A stretch of 34,380 nt of DNA from Gloeobacterales cyanobacterium ES-bin-313 (GCA_014379585.1 JACMLN010000091.1:1-34380), one strand, 5' to 3'; positions 25,208 to 33,188 are shown, numbered from the stretch's first letter. Made by a program: numbers and translations. The notes: generated from the sequence alone by a model not told the origin.

Positions 25208-25393
25208 AGTCTTTAAGAAGATTAAATATAGCTTACAGGGCGCAAAACTTCTTATCCTGAGATTAATGAAGAACTCGGAAATTCGGGATCACCTGATGTT
25301 AACCTGAATCCACAGTTATATTCCTGGCTGCCAAAACCATTTCAAAATGGTTGATATTCTATTACAGGATGCTTTTCACCCTAGGAGGCGCGT
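25208..25393 (+). promoter_or_regulatory. Leader region of hpf with hairpin and strong ribosome-binding site
   Basis: The 186 bases before hpf hold no gene. A hairpin AACCATTT/AAATGGTT (25335-25352) lies 41 bases upstream of the ATG, and AGGAGG at 25383-25388 is an ideal Shine-Dalgarno. In Synechococcus the homologous lrtA has a long leader that controls mRNA stability in light and dark, so a similar role here is plausible but unproven. Confidence 0.5.
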
Positions 25394-25957
25394 ATGCAAT
25401 TGGCCATCCACGGTAAGAACATTGAGATCACCGAAGCAATCCGCGAATACATCAGTCGCAAGCTAGATAAGGTCCTCTCGCACTTCGATCAACTCACCGT
25501 TGGGATCGACGTACACCTATCTGTTGCTCGCAATCCGCGCATTGCCGATAGCCACTCCGCTGAAGTTACCGTCTATGCAAACGGCACGATTATCCGCGCC
25601 GAAGAAAGAACCGAAAACCTCTATGCCAGTATCGATCTTGTCTCCGATAAACTTCACCGCCAATTACGCAAATATAAGGAACGATTACAAAAGAAGCCAC
25701 GACCGAAGACAGCCCTTGCCGTCGTGGGTCAAGTCCCTGTCGATCCACCCAACCTCGAACAGTCCCCAAGTCTGCCACGGGAAGTCGTCCGCACGAAGTA
25801 TTTCGCCATGCCGCCGATGACTACCGAAGAAGCTGCCGATCGCCTTGCCTTGGTCGGTCATGACTTTTTCATGTTCCGCAATGCTGAGACAGGGGAAATC
25901 AATGTCCTCTACGAGCGGAACCACGGTGGTTACGGCGTGATCGTTCCCAGAAACTAA
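25394..25957 (+). CDS. hpf: Long ribosome hibernation promoting factor (LrtA type)
   Basis: This factor binds idle 30S subunits and dimerises ribosomes into inactive 100S particles during starvation or darkness. The 187-residue product has the N-terminal HPF/RaiA domain ([20 protein letters not shown] to about residue 100, with [13 protein letters not shown]) and a short linker. A C-terminal dimerisation domain follows (about 130-187, [20 protein letters not shown] then [20 protein letters not shown] and [11 protein letters not shown]). This is the long form typical of cyanobacteria and Gram-positives. The start is fixed by AGGAGG five bases upstream. Confidence 0.95.
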   Translation: MQLAIHGKNIEITEAIREYISRKLDKVLSHFDQLTVGIDVHLSVARNPRIADSHSAEVTVYANGTIIRAEERTENLYASIDLVSDKLHRQLRKYKERLQKKPRPKTALAVVGQVPVDPPNLEQSPSLPREVVRTKYFAMPPMTTEEAADRLALVGHDFFMFRNAETGEINVLYERNHGGYGVIVPRN

Positions 25958-25980
25958 TTCAGAGCTTGCAATACATTTCA

Positions 25981-26015
25981 ATACGCCAGTAGAGTAAAGT
26001 TCTACTGGCGTATTT
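25981..26015 (+). terminator. Terminator-like hairpin after hpf
   Basis: A perfect 13-bp stem pairs ATACGCCAGTAGA (25981-25993) with TCTACTGGCGTAT (26001-26013), with a seven-base loop, followed by only TT and a G-interrupted T stretch. The stem is strong but the T tract is weak, so termination may be partial. Confidence 0.75.
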
Positions 26016-26081
26016 GCTTAAGACCCTTCTAGCTAACTTGTATGCTGATTTTAGAATCCTGGTAAACCTGAAAGGAACTCC

Positions 26082-26609
26082 ATGGCGACTGAAGTTCGAC
26101 TACTTACCCCCAATGAAGTCGAGGCAGGAATCACCAGTTTGGCTGCAATCCTCTTGGATGCTGTGACCAGTGGTGCCTCAGTGAGTTTCTTGGAAAATTT
26201 CACTTTAGAGATGGCCAAAAACTTCTGGATCGGGTTGCTTCCAGCGGTAAACCAAGGCCAGATTCTGATCCTGGGTGCTTTGCGAGATGGCCAATTGGTC
26301 GGCACTGTGCAGTTACACATCAATACACCACCCAACCAACCCCACCGTGCTGATGTCGCCAAGTTGCTGGTTCACCGCAGTGCCCGTCGTCTCGGCATTG
26401 CTCGAAAATTGATGCAATACGTTGAAGAGGTTGCCTTAGACTCTAACCGCTGGTTACTAACCCTCGATACCGTGCCAAATAGTCCAGCCGAACAGCTCTA
26501 TCTCTCCCTTGGATATGTGGGTATCGGTATCATTCCTGGCTACGCTCTGCTGACCGATGGCAGACTCGGTGACACCAAGATTTTCTACAAACAACTCGCC
26601 TCTGGCTAA
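26082..26609 (+). CDS. GNAT family N-acetyltransferase
   Basis: This is a 175-residue acetyl-CoA-dependent acyltransferase of unknown substrate. The GNAT core is clear: the beta4 strand region LVGTVQLHI (72-80), motif A VAKLLVHRSARRLGIARKLM with the pyrophosphate-binding RRxGIA loop (102-107), and motif B NSPAEQLYLSLGYVGIGIIP. The ending YALLTDGRLGDTKIFYKQL is like bacterial acetyltransferases that act on small molecules or antibiotics. AAAGGAAC precedes the ATG. The nearest downstream gene, pyrB, is separated by a terminator. Confidence 0.88.
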   Translation: MATEVRLLTPNEVEAGITSLAAILLDAVTSGASVSFLENFTLEMAKNFWIGLLPAVNQGQILILGALRDGQLVGTVQLHINTPPNQPHRADVAKLLVHRSARRLGIARKLMQYVEEVALDSNRWLLTLDTVPNSPAEQLYLSLGYVGIGIIPGYALLTDGRLGDTKIFYKQLASG

Positions 26610-26801
26610 CTTGTTTACCGGGATGTGTTTTGTATTTTGATTGGCGCAAAGTGTGGACTGCGGCCAATACGGAGGTTTCTTTTAAGGGTTTACGTGTATT
26701 TGCGATGGTATGTTTATGTGATCTTTGGGATGATGAATTTGTGGTTACGGAAGCGCAAGCACCTGAAGCCAATAAATTTGTAAGGGGAGATAGAGAGACG
26801 G
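26610..26801 (+). ncRNA. Candidate structured leader or small RNA upstream of pyrB
   Basis: The 190 bases between the GNAT gene and the terminator at 26802 carry no convincing protein. A weak TTG-started frame from 26630 runs through the terminator and into pyrB out of frame, so I reject it. The DNA is T-rich relative to its neighbours. A hairpin ATTGGCGCA/TGCGGCCAAT (26640-26668, one bulge) lies near the 5' side. CCTGAAGC (26762-26769) can pair with GCTTAGG (26806-26812) of the terminator with one bulge, a possible antiterminator. It could be a pyrB attenuator leader, a free small RNA, or simply the GNAT 3' region. Confidence 0.35.
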
Positions 26802-26825
26802 GGGAGCTTAGGCTCCCTTTTTTTT
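26802..26825 (+). terminator. Strong terminator 33 bases before pyrB
   Basis: GGGAGC (26802-26807), loop TTAG, GCTCCC (26812-26817), then eight T residues (26818-26825). It is a classical intrinsic terminator lying unusually close to the pyrB start. Confidence 0.9.
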
Positions 26826-26858
26826 GGTTTATACTAAGCGACGGAGTAAGAGCATTTT

Positions 26859-27833
26859 TTGACCCCGATTCCTTGGACCCGTCGTCACGTACTCACCCTT
26901 CGAGACTTCACTCGTCCCGAATACACGCTGCTTTTGCAGACGGCTAGCAGTTTTCAACAAGTTCTCGCCCGGCGCAACCGGAAAGTACCTACCCTGCAAG
27001 GCCGAATTGTCGTCAATCTCTTTTTTGAAAGTTCGACGCGCACCCGCACTAGTTTTGAGTTAGCTGCAAAAGCGCTCTCTGCCGATGTGGTCAACTTCAC
27101 TGCTTCGACCTCCTCGGTGACCAAGGGCGAAACAATTTTCGATACGACCCGCACTTTTTTAGCGATGGGCATGGACATTGTCACGGTTCGCCACCGTGAC
27201 AGCGGTGTTCCCCAAGCGATTGCCCACGATCTCGAACAGTTGGGGAGTACAGTGTGTGTGATTAACGCTGGCGATGGGCAGCATGAGCACCCTACCCAAG
27301 GGCTTCTGGATCTGTTTACCCTCTGCCACTTGCTAGATCCGACAGATCCGCGTCCTGAATTGCTGGCTGGCAAAAAGATCGCCATCGTGGGTGACATTCT
27401 CCATTCGCGGGTTGCTCGCTCTAACCTTTGGAGTCTTCAAGCCTGTGGGGCAGAAGTACACCTAGCTGGACCACCGACTCTCTTGCCGAAGGAATTTTCT
27501 AGCTTGGGGGCAACACTACACTACAGTCTTGAACCAGCCCTAGAGAACGCCGATTTTGTCATGACCCTGCGCTTGCAAAAAGAAAGGATGGGAGACTATT
27601 TGCTGCCAAGTTTGCGAGAGTATCACCATTTTTATGGTCTTACCCACGAACGCCTGAAATGGTGTCGCCCCGACGTGCGGCTTTTACACCCTGGCCCGGT
27701 GAACCGTGGGGTCGAACTCAGTTCGGAATTGCTCGACGATCCGCGCCTCAGCCTTGTTTCTCAGCAAGTCACCAGCGGTGTGGCGGTGCGGATGGCGCTG
27801 CTCTATTTGTTAGGCGGTGGCAAAGTTGCCTGA
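26859..27833 (+). CDS. pyrB: Aspartate carbamoyltransferase catalytic subunit
   Basis: This enzyme joins carbamoyl phosphate and aspartate to N-carbamoyl-aspartate, the committed step of pyrimidine synthesis. The 324-residue product has the carbamoyl-phosphate signature [11 protein letters not shown] (Ser59, Arg61 and Arg63 region), the [14 protein letters not shown] motif and the terminal [11 protein letters not shown] motif. The start appears to be TTG at 26859, because the conserved [12 protein letters not shown] begins six residues later and no in-frame ATG precedes it. GGAG lies 12 bases upstream. A TATACT -10-like element (26830-26835) sits just after the terminator. No regulatory subunit gene is adjacent. 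Confidence 0.94.
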   Translation: MTPIPWTRRHVLTLRDFTRPEYTLLLQTASSFQQVLARRNRKVPTLQGRIVVNLFFESSTRTRTSFELAAKALSADVVNFTASTSSVTKGETIFDTTRTFLAMGMDIVTVRHRDSGVPQAIAHDLEQLGSTVCVINAGDGQHEHPTQGLLDLFTLCHLLDPTDPRPELLAGKKIAIVGDILHSRVARSNLWSLQACGAEVHLAGPPTLLPKEFSSLGATLHYSLEPALENADFVMTLRLQKERMGDYLLPSLREYHHFYGLTHERLKWCRPDVRLLHPGPVNRGVELSSELLDDPRLSLVSQQVTSGVAVRMALLYLLGGGKVA

Positions 27834-27875
27834 GATAGAGATCTTTGCGATTGGCGTACAGGCACCGAAACCGCT

Positions 27876-28415
27876 CTAACTGCCAGCCGAAACCGCCTGG
27901 ATCTGGCTGGCATAGGCCAAACCCGACGCGTAGGAAGATTTCTGACCAACCAAATCGATCAGTTCGATGTAGAGAGCGGAACAGACGAGGCTGCCAATAT
28001 AGACACGCCTACCGTACTGGGGATGGACGACGACGTGGCAACCACCCACAGCTTCCACAGCAAAGCCGGACACAAGCCGAGCCGCCCGAATATCGCTCCA
28101 GTTCTGAGTACTCCAAAATCGAGGCGGATCGACATCGTTATCGCGCACCCGCACAGGCAGGCCGTCGATCGGGTCAAATACCGTCGAGCGATACCCCCGG
28201 CGCTGCAATCGGCGAGAAACTTTGAGGGCTTCGGCGATGAATCGTTCGCGGGCTTCGTCCTTTGCTTGTTCTGCTTCTGGGCCAAAAGTGATCAGATCGA
28301 CGCCGGTATCTTGGAAAAAAAGAGCCAAGGAATTGGGAGGCTCCGCCCAGCCAGGGAGCAGACCTTTCCAATCGCCTCGAAATACACCTGCTGCCGGATA
28401 CCAGAGAATCTGCAA
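27876..28415 (-). CDS. MMADHC-like (methylmalonic aciduria/homocystinuria type D) protein
   Basis: This is a 179-residue protein that resembles the cyanobacterial homologues of MMADHC, a human B12-trafficking factor. Family-like stretches are QAKDEARERFIAEALKVSRR, RRGYRSTVFDPIDGLPV and GGCHVVVHPQYGRRVYIGSL. The match is by memory and the bacterial function is unknown, so a cobalamin role is only suggested. Translation starts at TTG (28415), with GGAG and AGGG just upstream. It lies 38 bases downstream of the HutX-like gene on the same strand, likely one transcript. Confidence 0.6.
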   Translation of the reverse strand: MQILWYPAAGVFRGDWKGLLPGWAEPPNSLALFFQDTGVDLITFGPEAEQAKDEARERFIAEALKVSRRLQRRGYRSTVFDPIDGLPVRVRDNDVDPPRFWSTQNWSDIRAARLVSGFAVEAVGGCHVVVHPQYGRRVYIGSLVCSALYIELIDLVGQKSSYASGLAYASQIQAVSAGS

Positions 28416-28453
28416 TGTCCCTACTCCAGGGATTCGCCATTACTCAGATTCTA

Positions 28454-28879
28454 TCAGTGTGCTACGGCAGTCGTGGGAGCTGGAGTCGGTTGTGGAATCC
28501 ATGTTTCGCCGTACTTTTCCCGGAGGGCGACAAAGGCATCGACTTGACCCTCTGCGTACTCCCCTGGCTTATCCCACTGCAAAAATAAACTGAGACTTGG
28601 TTTTTCGCCATCGGCTTTCAAAAAGCGCACAGTGTAGGTGGTGAAATTGCCCCGTTTGGAGGGCAGTTCTTCAAAGCGCACGAGACCGACTTCGGCCATA
28701 TTCAGGTGAAACTCAAAATGCTCACTGTGCAGATTGGCGTAGTGGGGGAGGTGTGGGACAAAAAAGAGCCCTTCAAAGAAACCCCGTGCTTCCAGCACAG
28801 CGGTGTCGTTGGTGACAATGAAGCGCAGGAGTCCGAGGCTTGGGCATTCTTCTAAAAAAGTTTTGAGCGGTGCGTCCAT
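28454..28879 (-). CDS. ChuX/HutX-like putative heme-utilisation protein
   Basis: This is a 141-residue soluble protein with features of the ChuX/HutX heme-carrier fold. It begins MDAPLKTFLEECPSLGLLRF, has strands IVTNDTAVLEARG and HFEFHLNMAEVGLVRFEE, then TTYTVRFLKADGEKPSLSLF and the ALREKYGETW helix. The similarity is partial, and residues that bind heme cannot be assigned. The frame is open back to 28981, but GGAAGGAG seven bases before the ATG at 28879 decides the start. The tail is Pro/Thr-rich. With the MMADHC-like gene downstream it forms a likely two-gene unit in which both products may handle tetrapyrroles. Confidence 0.55.
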   Translation of the reverse strand: MDAPLKTFLEECPSLGLLRFIVTNDTAVLEARGFFEGLFFVPHLPHYANLHSEHFEFHLNMAEVGLVRFEELPSKRGNFTTYTVRFLKADGEKPSLSLFLQWDKPGEYAEGQVDAFVALREKYGETWIPQPTPAPTTAVAH

Positions 28880-28993
28880 GAATCTCCTTCCGTTTTTTTC
28901 ATAGTAGCGAAGTTTGAATGTCGCTTTGCCGTACTTTTTGGGGTTGGCATTGTTGGTAGAGTTGAAAGTGAACTCTCGCACAGGAAGATCACG

Positions 28994-29320
28994 ATGCGCA
29001 AACTACTCGCGGCTACTTTTGGAATGGCATTCTGTTTTGCTTGTCTACTGCCGGTCTCTGCCCAGCCAGCCGGAAATGGCCGCATGTTCGATACCTTCAC
29101 CGATGGGATTGTGCAGGGCATCAACAATTCCTCCTGCGAAGAATTTGCTTCTCGTATGCAAGAAGCCCGCAACAAAAAAGGCGGTTCGAATGGTGGGATG
29201 AAAGACCGTATGAAGGCGATGATGACCAAAAACCCCGAAATGCGCCGCCAACTCGTTAACAAGCTCGCAGGCCCAATCGCCAACAAGCTCTTCGACTGCA
29301 ACCTTCTACCAAGCTTTTAG
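28994..29320 (+). CDS. Small secreted helical protein with two cysteines
   Basis: This is a 108-residue protein of no known function. A signal peptide (MRKLLAATFGMAFCFACLLP, cleaved near VSAQ) precedes a mature part of about 85 residues. That part has exactly two cysteines, in NSSCEEFASR and LFDCNLLP, which could form a disulfide. Between them is a Lys/Met-rich helical segment (MKDRMKAMMTKNPEMRRQLV), then the NKLAGPIANKL helix. It is divergent from the HutX-like gene (114 bases) and 35 bases ahead of the NdbB-like gene on the same strand, so it may share that transcript. Confidence 0.72.
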   Translation: MRKLLAATFGMAFCFACLLPVSAQPAGNGRMFDTFTDGIVQGINNSSCEEFASRMQEARNKKGGSNGGMKDRMKAMMTKNPEMRRQLVNKLAGPIANKLFDCNLLPSF

Positions 29321-29355
29321 AGCGTTATCCTAGGAATAGCAACCTTGGGGGCACG

Positions 29356-30537
29356 ATGGCACGGATTGTAATTGTCGGTGGTGGCTTTGCTGGCCTGACC
29401 ACAGCATTAAGCCTCGAAAGCTACACGTGGAAAGGCGAACGCCCAGAAATCCTGCTCATCGACAGTAGCGAACGCTTCGTTTTTGCCCCCTTGCTCTACG
29501 AATTAATTTCTGGCGAACTCAAAAACTGGGAAGTTGCTCCCCGCTTCGAAGAACTTTTAGAAAATTCGCAGATTCACTACAAACAAGCAACGGTCGAAGG
29601 CATCGATCTCGACAATCGCAAGGTTCACCTCAGCGACGGTACTGCCGAATCCTACGACAGCCTCGCACTTACTGCTGGCGGCGTTACCCCTGTGGATTTT
29701 GTGCTTGGCGCTCGTGAATTTGCTCTGCCTTTTCGGGCGTTCGCCGATGCGCAAACTTTAATTGCCCGACTAAAATCTGCTCTGGAATCTGGCGCGGATC
29801 CTGTCCGCATTGCCTTGGTTGGTGGTGGTGCCAGTGGCGTTGAACTTGCCTGCAAACTAGCCGATGTCTTGAAGCTCAAGGCAAGCATTACGCTGTTTGA
29901 CCGCGAGAAAGAGATCCTGAACGAGTTTGGCGCACCAGCACAAACTTACGCCCGCAAAGAACTCAAAGACCGCAATATTCGTCTGAGCCTCGAAACGAAG
30001 ATTCTCTCAGTGAACAGCGATGGGCTAACGCTTCAAGCCCTTGGCAGAGAACAGGAGATGCTCCCCTTTGACATTGTCCTTTGGACTGTCGGCACAGCCG
30101 TGCCTGCCCTCGTCAAAGCCTTGGATGTGCCAAAAGATGCCACTGGCAGGCTCAAAGTCGAACCGACGCTTCAACTAAGTGGCTACCCCGAAGTCTTTGC
30201 CTACGGCGATTTAGCTGCAGTCCTTGATGACAAAGGCCAAAGCATTGGCTCCACAGCCCAAAGCGCCTACCAGGAAGGTCAATTTGCAGCATGGAATATC
30301 TGGGCAACTCTCGAAAAGCGTCCACTGCTCAACTTTCGCTACACTTCCCTCGGTCAGATCCTTGGTCTTGGCATAGACGGCGGCTTCGCTTCGTTGCTGG
30401 GTCTGCAAGTGAGCGGCAAACCCGCCTATGTTCTGCGCCGTCTTGTTTATCTGCTGCGTATGCCCACCCCCGAACAACGCCTCAAAGTTGCCCTCAATTG
30501 GGCTGCCGATCCGCTGGTTCGTTGGTTGGATCGATAA
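29356..30537 (+). CDS. Type II NAD(P)H dehydrogenase, NdbB-like
   Basis: This is a 393-residue two-dinucleotide-binding flavoprotein. The FAD motif RIVIVGGGFAGLTTAL is at residues 3-18, the NAD(P)H motif IALVGGGASGVEL is in mid-protein, and the second FAD contact is at EVFAYGDLAAV. The C-terminal membrane-association region includes LGQILGLGIDGGFASLLGL. The layout fits NDH-2 enzymes that pass electrons to quinone. In Synechocystis the NdbB member reduces demethylphylloquinone during phylloquinone synthesis, and this sequence looks closest to that branch, though that is inference. The start at 29356 is the ATG just before the glycine motif. Confidence 0.88.
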   Translation: MARIVIVGGGFAGLTTALSLESYTWKGERPEILLIDSSERFVFAPLLYELISGELKNWEVAPRFEELLENSQIHYKQATVEGIDLDNRKVHLSDGTAESYDSLALTAGGVTPVDFVLGAREFALPFRAFADAQTLIARLKSALESGADPVRIALVGGGASGVELACKLADVLKLKASITLFDREKEILNEFGAPAQTYARKELKDRNIRLSLETKILSVNSDGLTLQALGREQEMLPFDIVLWTVGTAVPALVKALDVPKDATGRLKVEPTLQLSGYPEVFAYGDLAAVLDDKGQSIGSTAQSAYQEGQFAAWNIWATLEKRPLLNFRYTSLGQILGLGIDGGFASLLGLQVSGKPAYVLRRLVYLLRMPTPEQRLKVALNWAADPLVRWLDR

Positions 30538-30652
30538 CTTCCAATCTCTTTCGGACTTGTTATAGCTATTCAGTCATTTGTCCTCAAGCCTTGGCAATGA
30601 GTGGCATAAGTGAGTAACCGCAAAACCTTGATTGAAAGCGAGTTTAAAGGGA

Positions 30653-30724
30653 TGGACGCGACAGGATTCGAACCTGTGACTTCTACCGTGTGAAGGTAGC
30701 ACTCTACCGCTGAGTTACGCGTCC
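30653..30724 (-). tRNA. tRNA-Val (anticodon CAC)
   Basis: On the minus strand the sequence folds into a full cloverleaf: acceptor GGACGCG/CGCGTCC, D-arm ACTC/GAGT, and anticodon stem CTACC/GGTAG with loop TTCACAC (anticodon CAC). The variable loop is AAGTC, and the T-arm ACAGG/CCTGT has the loop TTCGAAT. The discriminator is A and CCA is not encoded. It is 72 bases long and reads GTG codons. Confidence 0.96.
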
Positions 30725-30734
30725 GTGGTCTCCA

Positions 30735-30763
30735 ATCGTAGGCTAGAGAGCGAATATCGTCAA
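30735..30763 (-). promoter_or_regulatory. Consensus-like promoter for tRNA-Val
   Basis: On the minus strand TTGACG (plus 30758-30763) and TACGAT (plus 30735-30740) are separated by exactly 17 bases. The -10 element ends ten bases before the mature tRNA 5' end at 30724, which is ideal for a tRNA gene. Confidence 0.8.
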
Positions 30764-30868
30764 CGCTTGTGAACGCAATGGTGTTTACAACCAATGTCCG
30801 GTACCTGTGCGGCAGTTGTTGAAGCGTACAAGATCTTGCAATGCTCTGGAAGAGAAAAAAATGGAGCA

Positions 30869-31963
30869 ATGCGGGTGAACAATGAAAGGGCGTACTGGGT
30901 GGCATGGCGGCAGTTGCAGGGTGTTGGGCCAGTTGGTATCAAAGCCTTGCATGAGCATTTTGGTTCTTTAGAGACTGCTTGGAGAGCAAGTCCTATGGAA
31001 TTGCAAGCCGTTTCAAAGTGGGGAGAACTTAAAGTTCAGAACGTCGCTCCCCAACGCAATCGATGCGATCCCTTTAAAATTCTGGAGCGTTTTGAAAAAG
31101 CATTTCCTCCTTTTTGGACACCTGCTGATCCCGACTATCCTCCACTCCTGCGCGAAATTCCCGATCTACCCACAATGCTTTTTTATCGGGGGAAACCACT
31201 CTCCCATTGGCCCCCCACAGTCGCGATTGTTGGCACGCGCAAACCCACCGAATATGGCCGAACTTGGACAAAAAAGATTGCCCAAGCCCTCTCCCGTGCT
31301 GGTTGCCTCATTGTCTCAGGATTAGCTCTTGGCATTGATGGCGAAGCCCACCAGGCCACATTGGATGCTGGTGGATTAACAACTGCTGTTCTCGGCAGTA
31401 GCTTAGAGGCGATCTCTCCACCGACCCATACCGCCCTTGCCGGAAGAATTGCCCGTGTTGCCCCTTTGTTGAGCGAGTATCCCCCCGGTACTGAGACAAT
31501 TCCGACGAATTTTCCGTGTCGCAATCGCATTGTGGTTGGTATGAGCATGGCGACGATCTTGATCGAAGCCCCTGAGCGCTCCGGTGCTTTGATTTCCGCC
31601 CACCTTGCCTGCGAATACAATCGCGATCTGTACGTACTGCCTGGGAGTTTAGGCGTTGAGCAATCAGTTGGGGCCTTAAAACTGATCCAGCAAGGAGCAA
31701 GACCGATCTTGAGCGTTGAAGGATTGCTCAATGATTTGGGTCTCGCGGTTGTCCCTACGGGGCAAAATCTGGAAATTCCCATCGGGCTTCCTGACGAAGA
31801 AGCGGCACTCCTCAACCTATTGGGAAACGGAAGCCAAAGTTTTGACGAATTGGTGGCCAAAACTGGCCTCGCTACGGGCGAATTGGCGAGCCAATTGCTC
31901 ATGATGGAACTGAAAGGTCTGATTGCCCAAGAAGCAGGGTTACGTTACGCGAGGAGATGGTGA
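30869..31963 (+). CDS. dprA: DNA-processing protein DprA
   Basis: DprA binds incoming single-stranded DNA and loads RecA during natural transformation. The product has about 364 residues. It has an N-terminal helical (SAM-like) part with LQGVGPVGIKALHEHFGSLE and a central Rossmann-type DprA domain with IVGTRKPTEYG, VSGLALGIDGEAH, TNFPCRNRIVVGMS and the GALISAHLA segment. A C-terminal winged-helix domain (SFDELVAKTGLATGELASQL) completes it. The frame runs back to 30794, but I favour the ATG at 30869 or the GTG at 30875, which has GGAG eight bases upstream. Together with comEC and the pilin gene it indicates transformation potential. Confidence 0.93.
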   Translation: MRVNNERAYWVAWRQLQGVGPVGIKALHEHFGSLETAWRASPMELQAVSKWGELKVQNVAPQRNRCDPFKILERFEKAFPPFWTPADPDYPPLLREIPDLPTMLFYRGKPLSHWPPTVAIVGTRKPTEYGRTWTKKIAQALSRAGCLIVSGLALGIDGEAHQATLDAGGLTTAVLGSSLEAISPPTHTALAGRIARVAPLLSEYPPGTETIPTNFPCRNRIVVGMSMATILIEAPERSGALISAHLACEYNRDLYVLPGSLGVEQSVGALKLIQQGARPILSVEGLLNDLGLAVVPTGQNLEIPIGLPDEEAALLNLLGNGSQSFDELVAKTGLATGELASQLLMMELKGLIAQEAGLRYARRW

Positions 31964-31992
31964 AGGACGTGCTAGCGTGATCATGGCTTTGG

Positions 31993-32457
31993 ATGGTATC
32001 TATGCGGCGCATTGTTGGAATGTTGTGTGTGATCTCGCTCTTGGCGGGCTGTGGTACGACGAGTAAGCCAGCAAATATGGATGCGCCACGAGTCGCAAAA
32101 AAAGGTTTAGCAGGTAGTGCCCGCACGCCCGAAGGGATCATTCTTCGCGTAAAAACAGTCGAGCGCTTGTCAGATTCACAGGCAAAGCTGAATGTGGAGT
32201 TGTTTCATCCGGGGGCTGTGCCCATACCACAGATAGTGGGACCGAGTAATTTCTTTGTCGCCCCCCAAGGCAGTTCCGTCGTGCCGACGATGGTCACAGA
32301 GCTCGAAAAATCTAGCCTCAAAAAAATAACCCTTGCACCCCGCGAAGAAGCAACTGGCGAAGTTCTCCTAAAACTTCCGACGGCAGAAGCCTACCAGGTC
32401 TACTACGGCGCTACGCCAGAGGTTTCTGTGAGAGCCGTTGCTGTTCCAGGGAAGTAA
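31993..32457 (+). CDS. Predicted lipoprotein of unknown function
   Basis: This is a 154-residue (or 151 from the ATG at 32002) exported protein. A lipobox LLAGC near residue 20 marks the acylated Cys. The mature part is beta-rich, with ILRVKTVERLSDSQAKLNVE and a C-terminal VYYGATPEVSVRAVAV segment, and looks like an immunoglobulin-like or DUF4352-like accessory domain; this is a guess from strand pattern. It has no further cysteine. It starts 29 bases after the dprA stop on the same strand and could be co-transcribed. Confidence 0.7.
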   Translation: MVSMRRIVGMLCVISLLAGCGTTSKPANMDAPRVAKKGLAGSARTPEGIILRVKTVERLSDSQAKLNVELFHPGAVPIPQIVGPSNFFVAPQGSSVVPTMVTELEKSSLKKITLAPREEATGEVLLKLPTAEAYQVYYGATPEVSVRAVAVPGK

Positions 32458-32462
32458 ACGGG

Positions 32463-33065
32463 TTATTTCGAAAGTTGCAAATCGTATTCCATGCGCCGTG
32501 CTGTCCAAACGGCTGCTGCTTGACCGTGGAGTCGAGCAACCAACTGGAGCGCCATGTCGATGCCAGCTGAGATGCCTGCACTGGTGACGATGTTTCCTTG
32601 ATCCACAACCCGCTTATTACTCAGCACTTCTATTCCTGGATAGGATTTGCCTAAGCGTTCAATGCTCCCCCAATGGGTTGTCGCCTTTAAGCCAGAGAGC
32701 AAACCCGCTTCAGCGAGCAAAAATGCGCCTGTACAGACACTTGCTGTAATTTCTACCTGGCCAGCGATTCGCGAGATCCAATCGATCACGGTGCGATCAT
32801 GAACGAGGGCACGGGTTCCCCAGCCACCGGGGACGACGAGGAGATCGAGCTTTGGACAATCTGCAAAGGTGAACTGAGGCTGAACAGCCAGACCACCGAT
32901 ACAAGTAACAATTTTTTGCTCCGCTGCGATAGTCACTGCTCGAAAGAGTTGAGATTCAAAGTCTTCGTCGTCCTTGGGCAGACGCGCCACCGAAAAGACC
33001 TCGAATGGGCCACAAAAATCCAACACTTCGACATCGTCAAAAATTAAAATACCGACAGTGCGCAT
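32463..33065 (-). CDS. DJ-1/PfpI family protein (isonitrile hydratase-like)
   Basis: This is a 200-residue protein of the glutamine-amidotransferase-like DJ-1/PfpI superfamily. The nucleophile elbow SVCTGAFLLAEAGLL contains the conserved Cys, and VGILIFDDVEVLDFCGPFEV and VVPGGWGTRAL are family strands. TTHWGSIERL follows as in isonitrile hydratase InhA and the sensor half of AraC-type FtrA/GATase regulators. No DNA-binding domain is attached, so an enzyme or chaperone role is likelier. Three closely spaced ATGs exist; I choose 33065 because GGAG lies six bases upstream, inside the longer reading. It is divergent from the YnfA-family gene. Confidence 0.85.
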   Translation of the reverse strand: MRTVGILIFDDVEVLDFCGPFEVFSVARLPKDDEDFESQLFRAVTIAAEQKIVTCIGGLAVQPQFTFADCPKLDLLVVPGGWGTRALVHDRTVIDWISRIAGQVEITASVCTGAFLLAEAGLLSGLKATTHWGSIERLGKSYPGIEVLSNKRVVDQGNIVTSAGISAGIDMALQLVARLHGQAAAVWTARRMEYDLQLSK

Positions 33066-33136
33066 AGCCATCTCCATGTGTGGATAATTACTGAAAAACG
33101 TATTTTCTTGCTGTACCAACTGCAAAGATCACAGAT

Positions 33137-33157
33137 CCAATATTGGCTTGACAAGCC
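33137..33157. promoter_or_regulatory. Two overlapping palindromes between divergent genes
   Basis: CCAATATTGG (33137-33146) and GGCTTGACAAGCC (33145-33157) are exact palindromes sharing two bases. TTGACA in the second could serve as the -35 of the YnfA-family gene, but no good -10 follows. The site is a candidate operator shared by the PfpI and YnfA-family genes. Confidence 0.45.
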
Positions 33158-33188
33158 TTAAACTGTCTTCACTGACTGACCCATCAAT

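Noticed and set aside
26630-26947. Plus-strand frame of about 105 codons upstream of pyrB
   Set aside because: It runs through a strong terminator and into pyrB in another frame, starts at TTG and has no recognisable motif.
31183-31902. Long minus-strand open frame opposite dprA
   Set aside because: DprA is clear on the plus strand, and the antisense translation is Ser/Pro/Arg-rich without motifs.
33078-33090. Isolated TGTGGATAA, an E. coli-type DnaA box
   Set aside because: A single copy without neighbours is expected by chance; a similar lone site occurs near 865.
33149-33176. TTGACA as a full promoter for the YnfA-family gene
   Set aside because: No acceptable -10 hexamer occurs at 16-18 bases; only the palindromes are reported.
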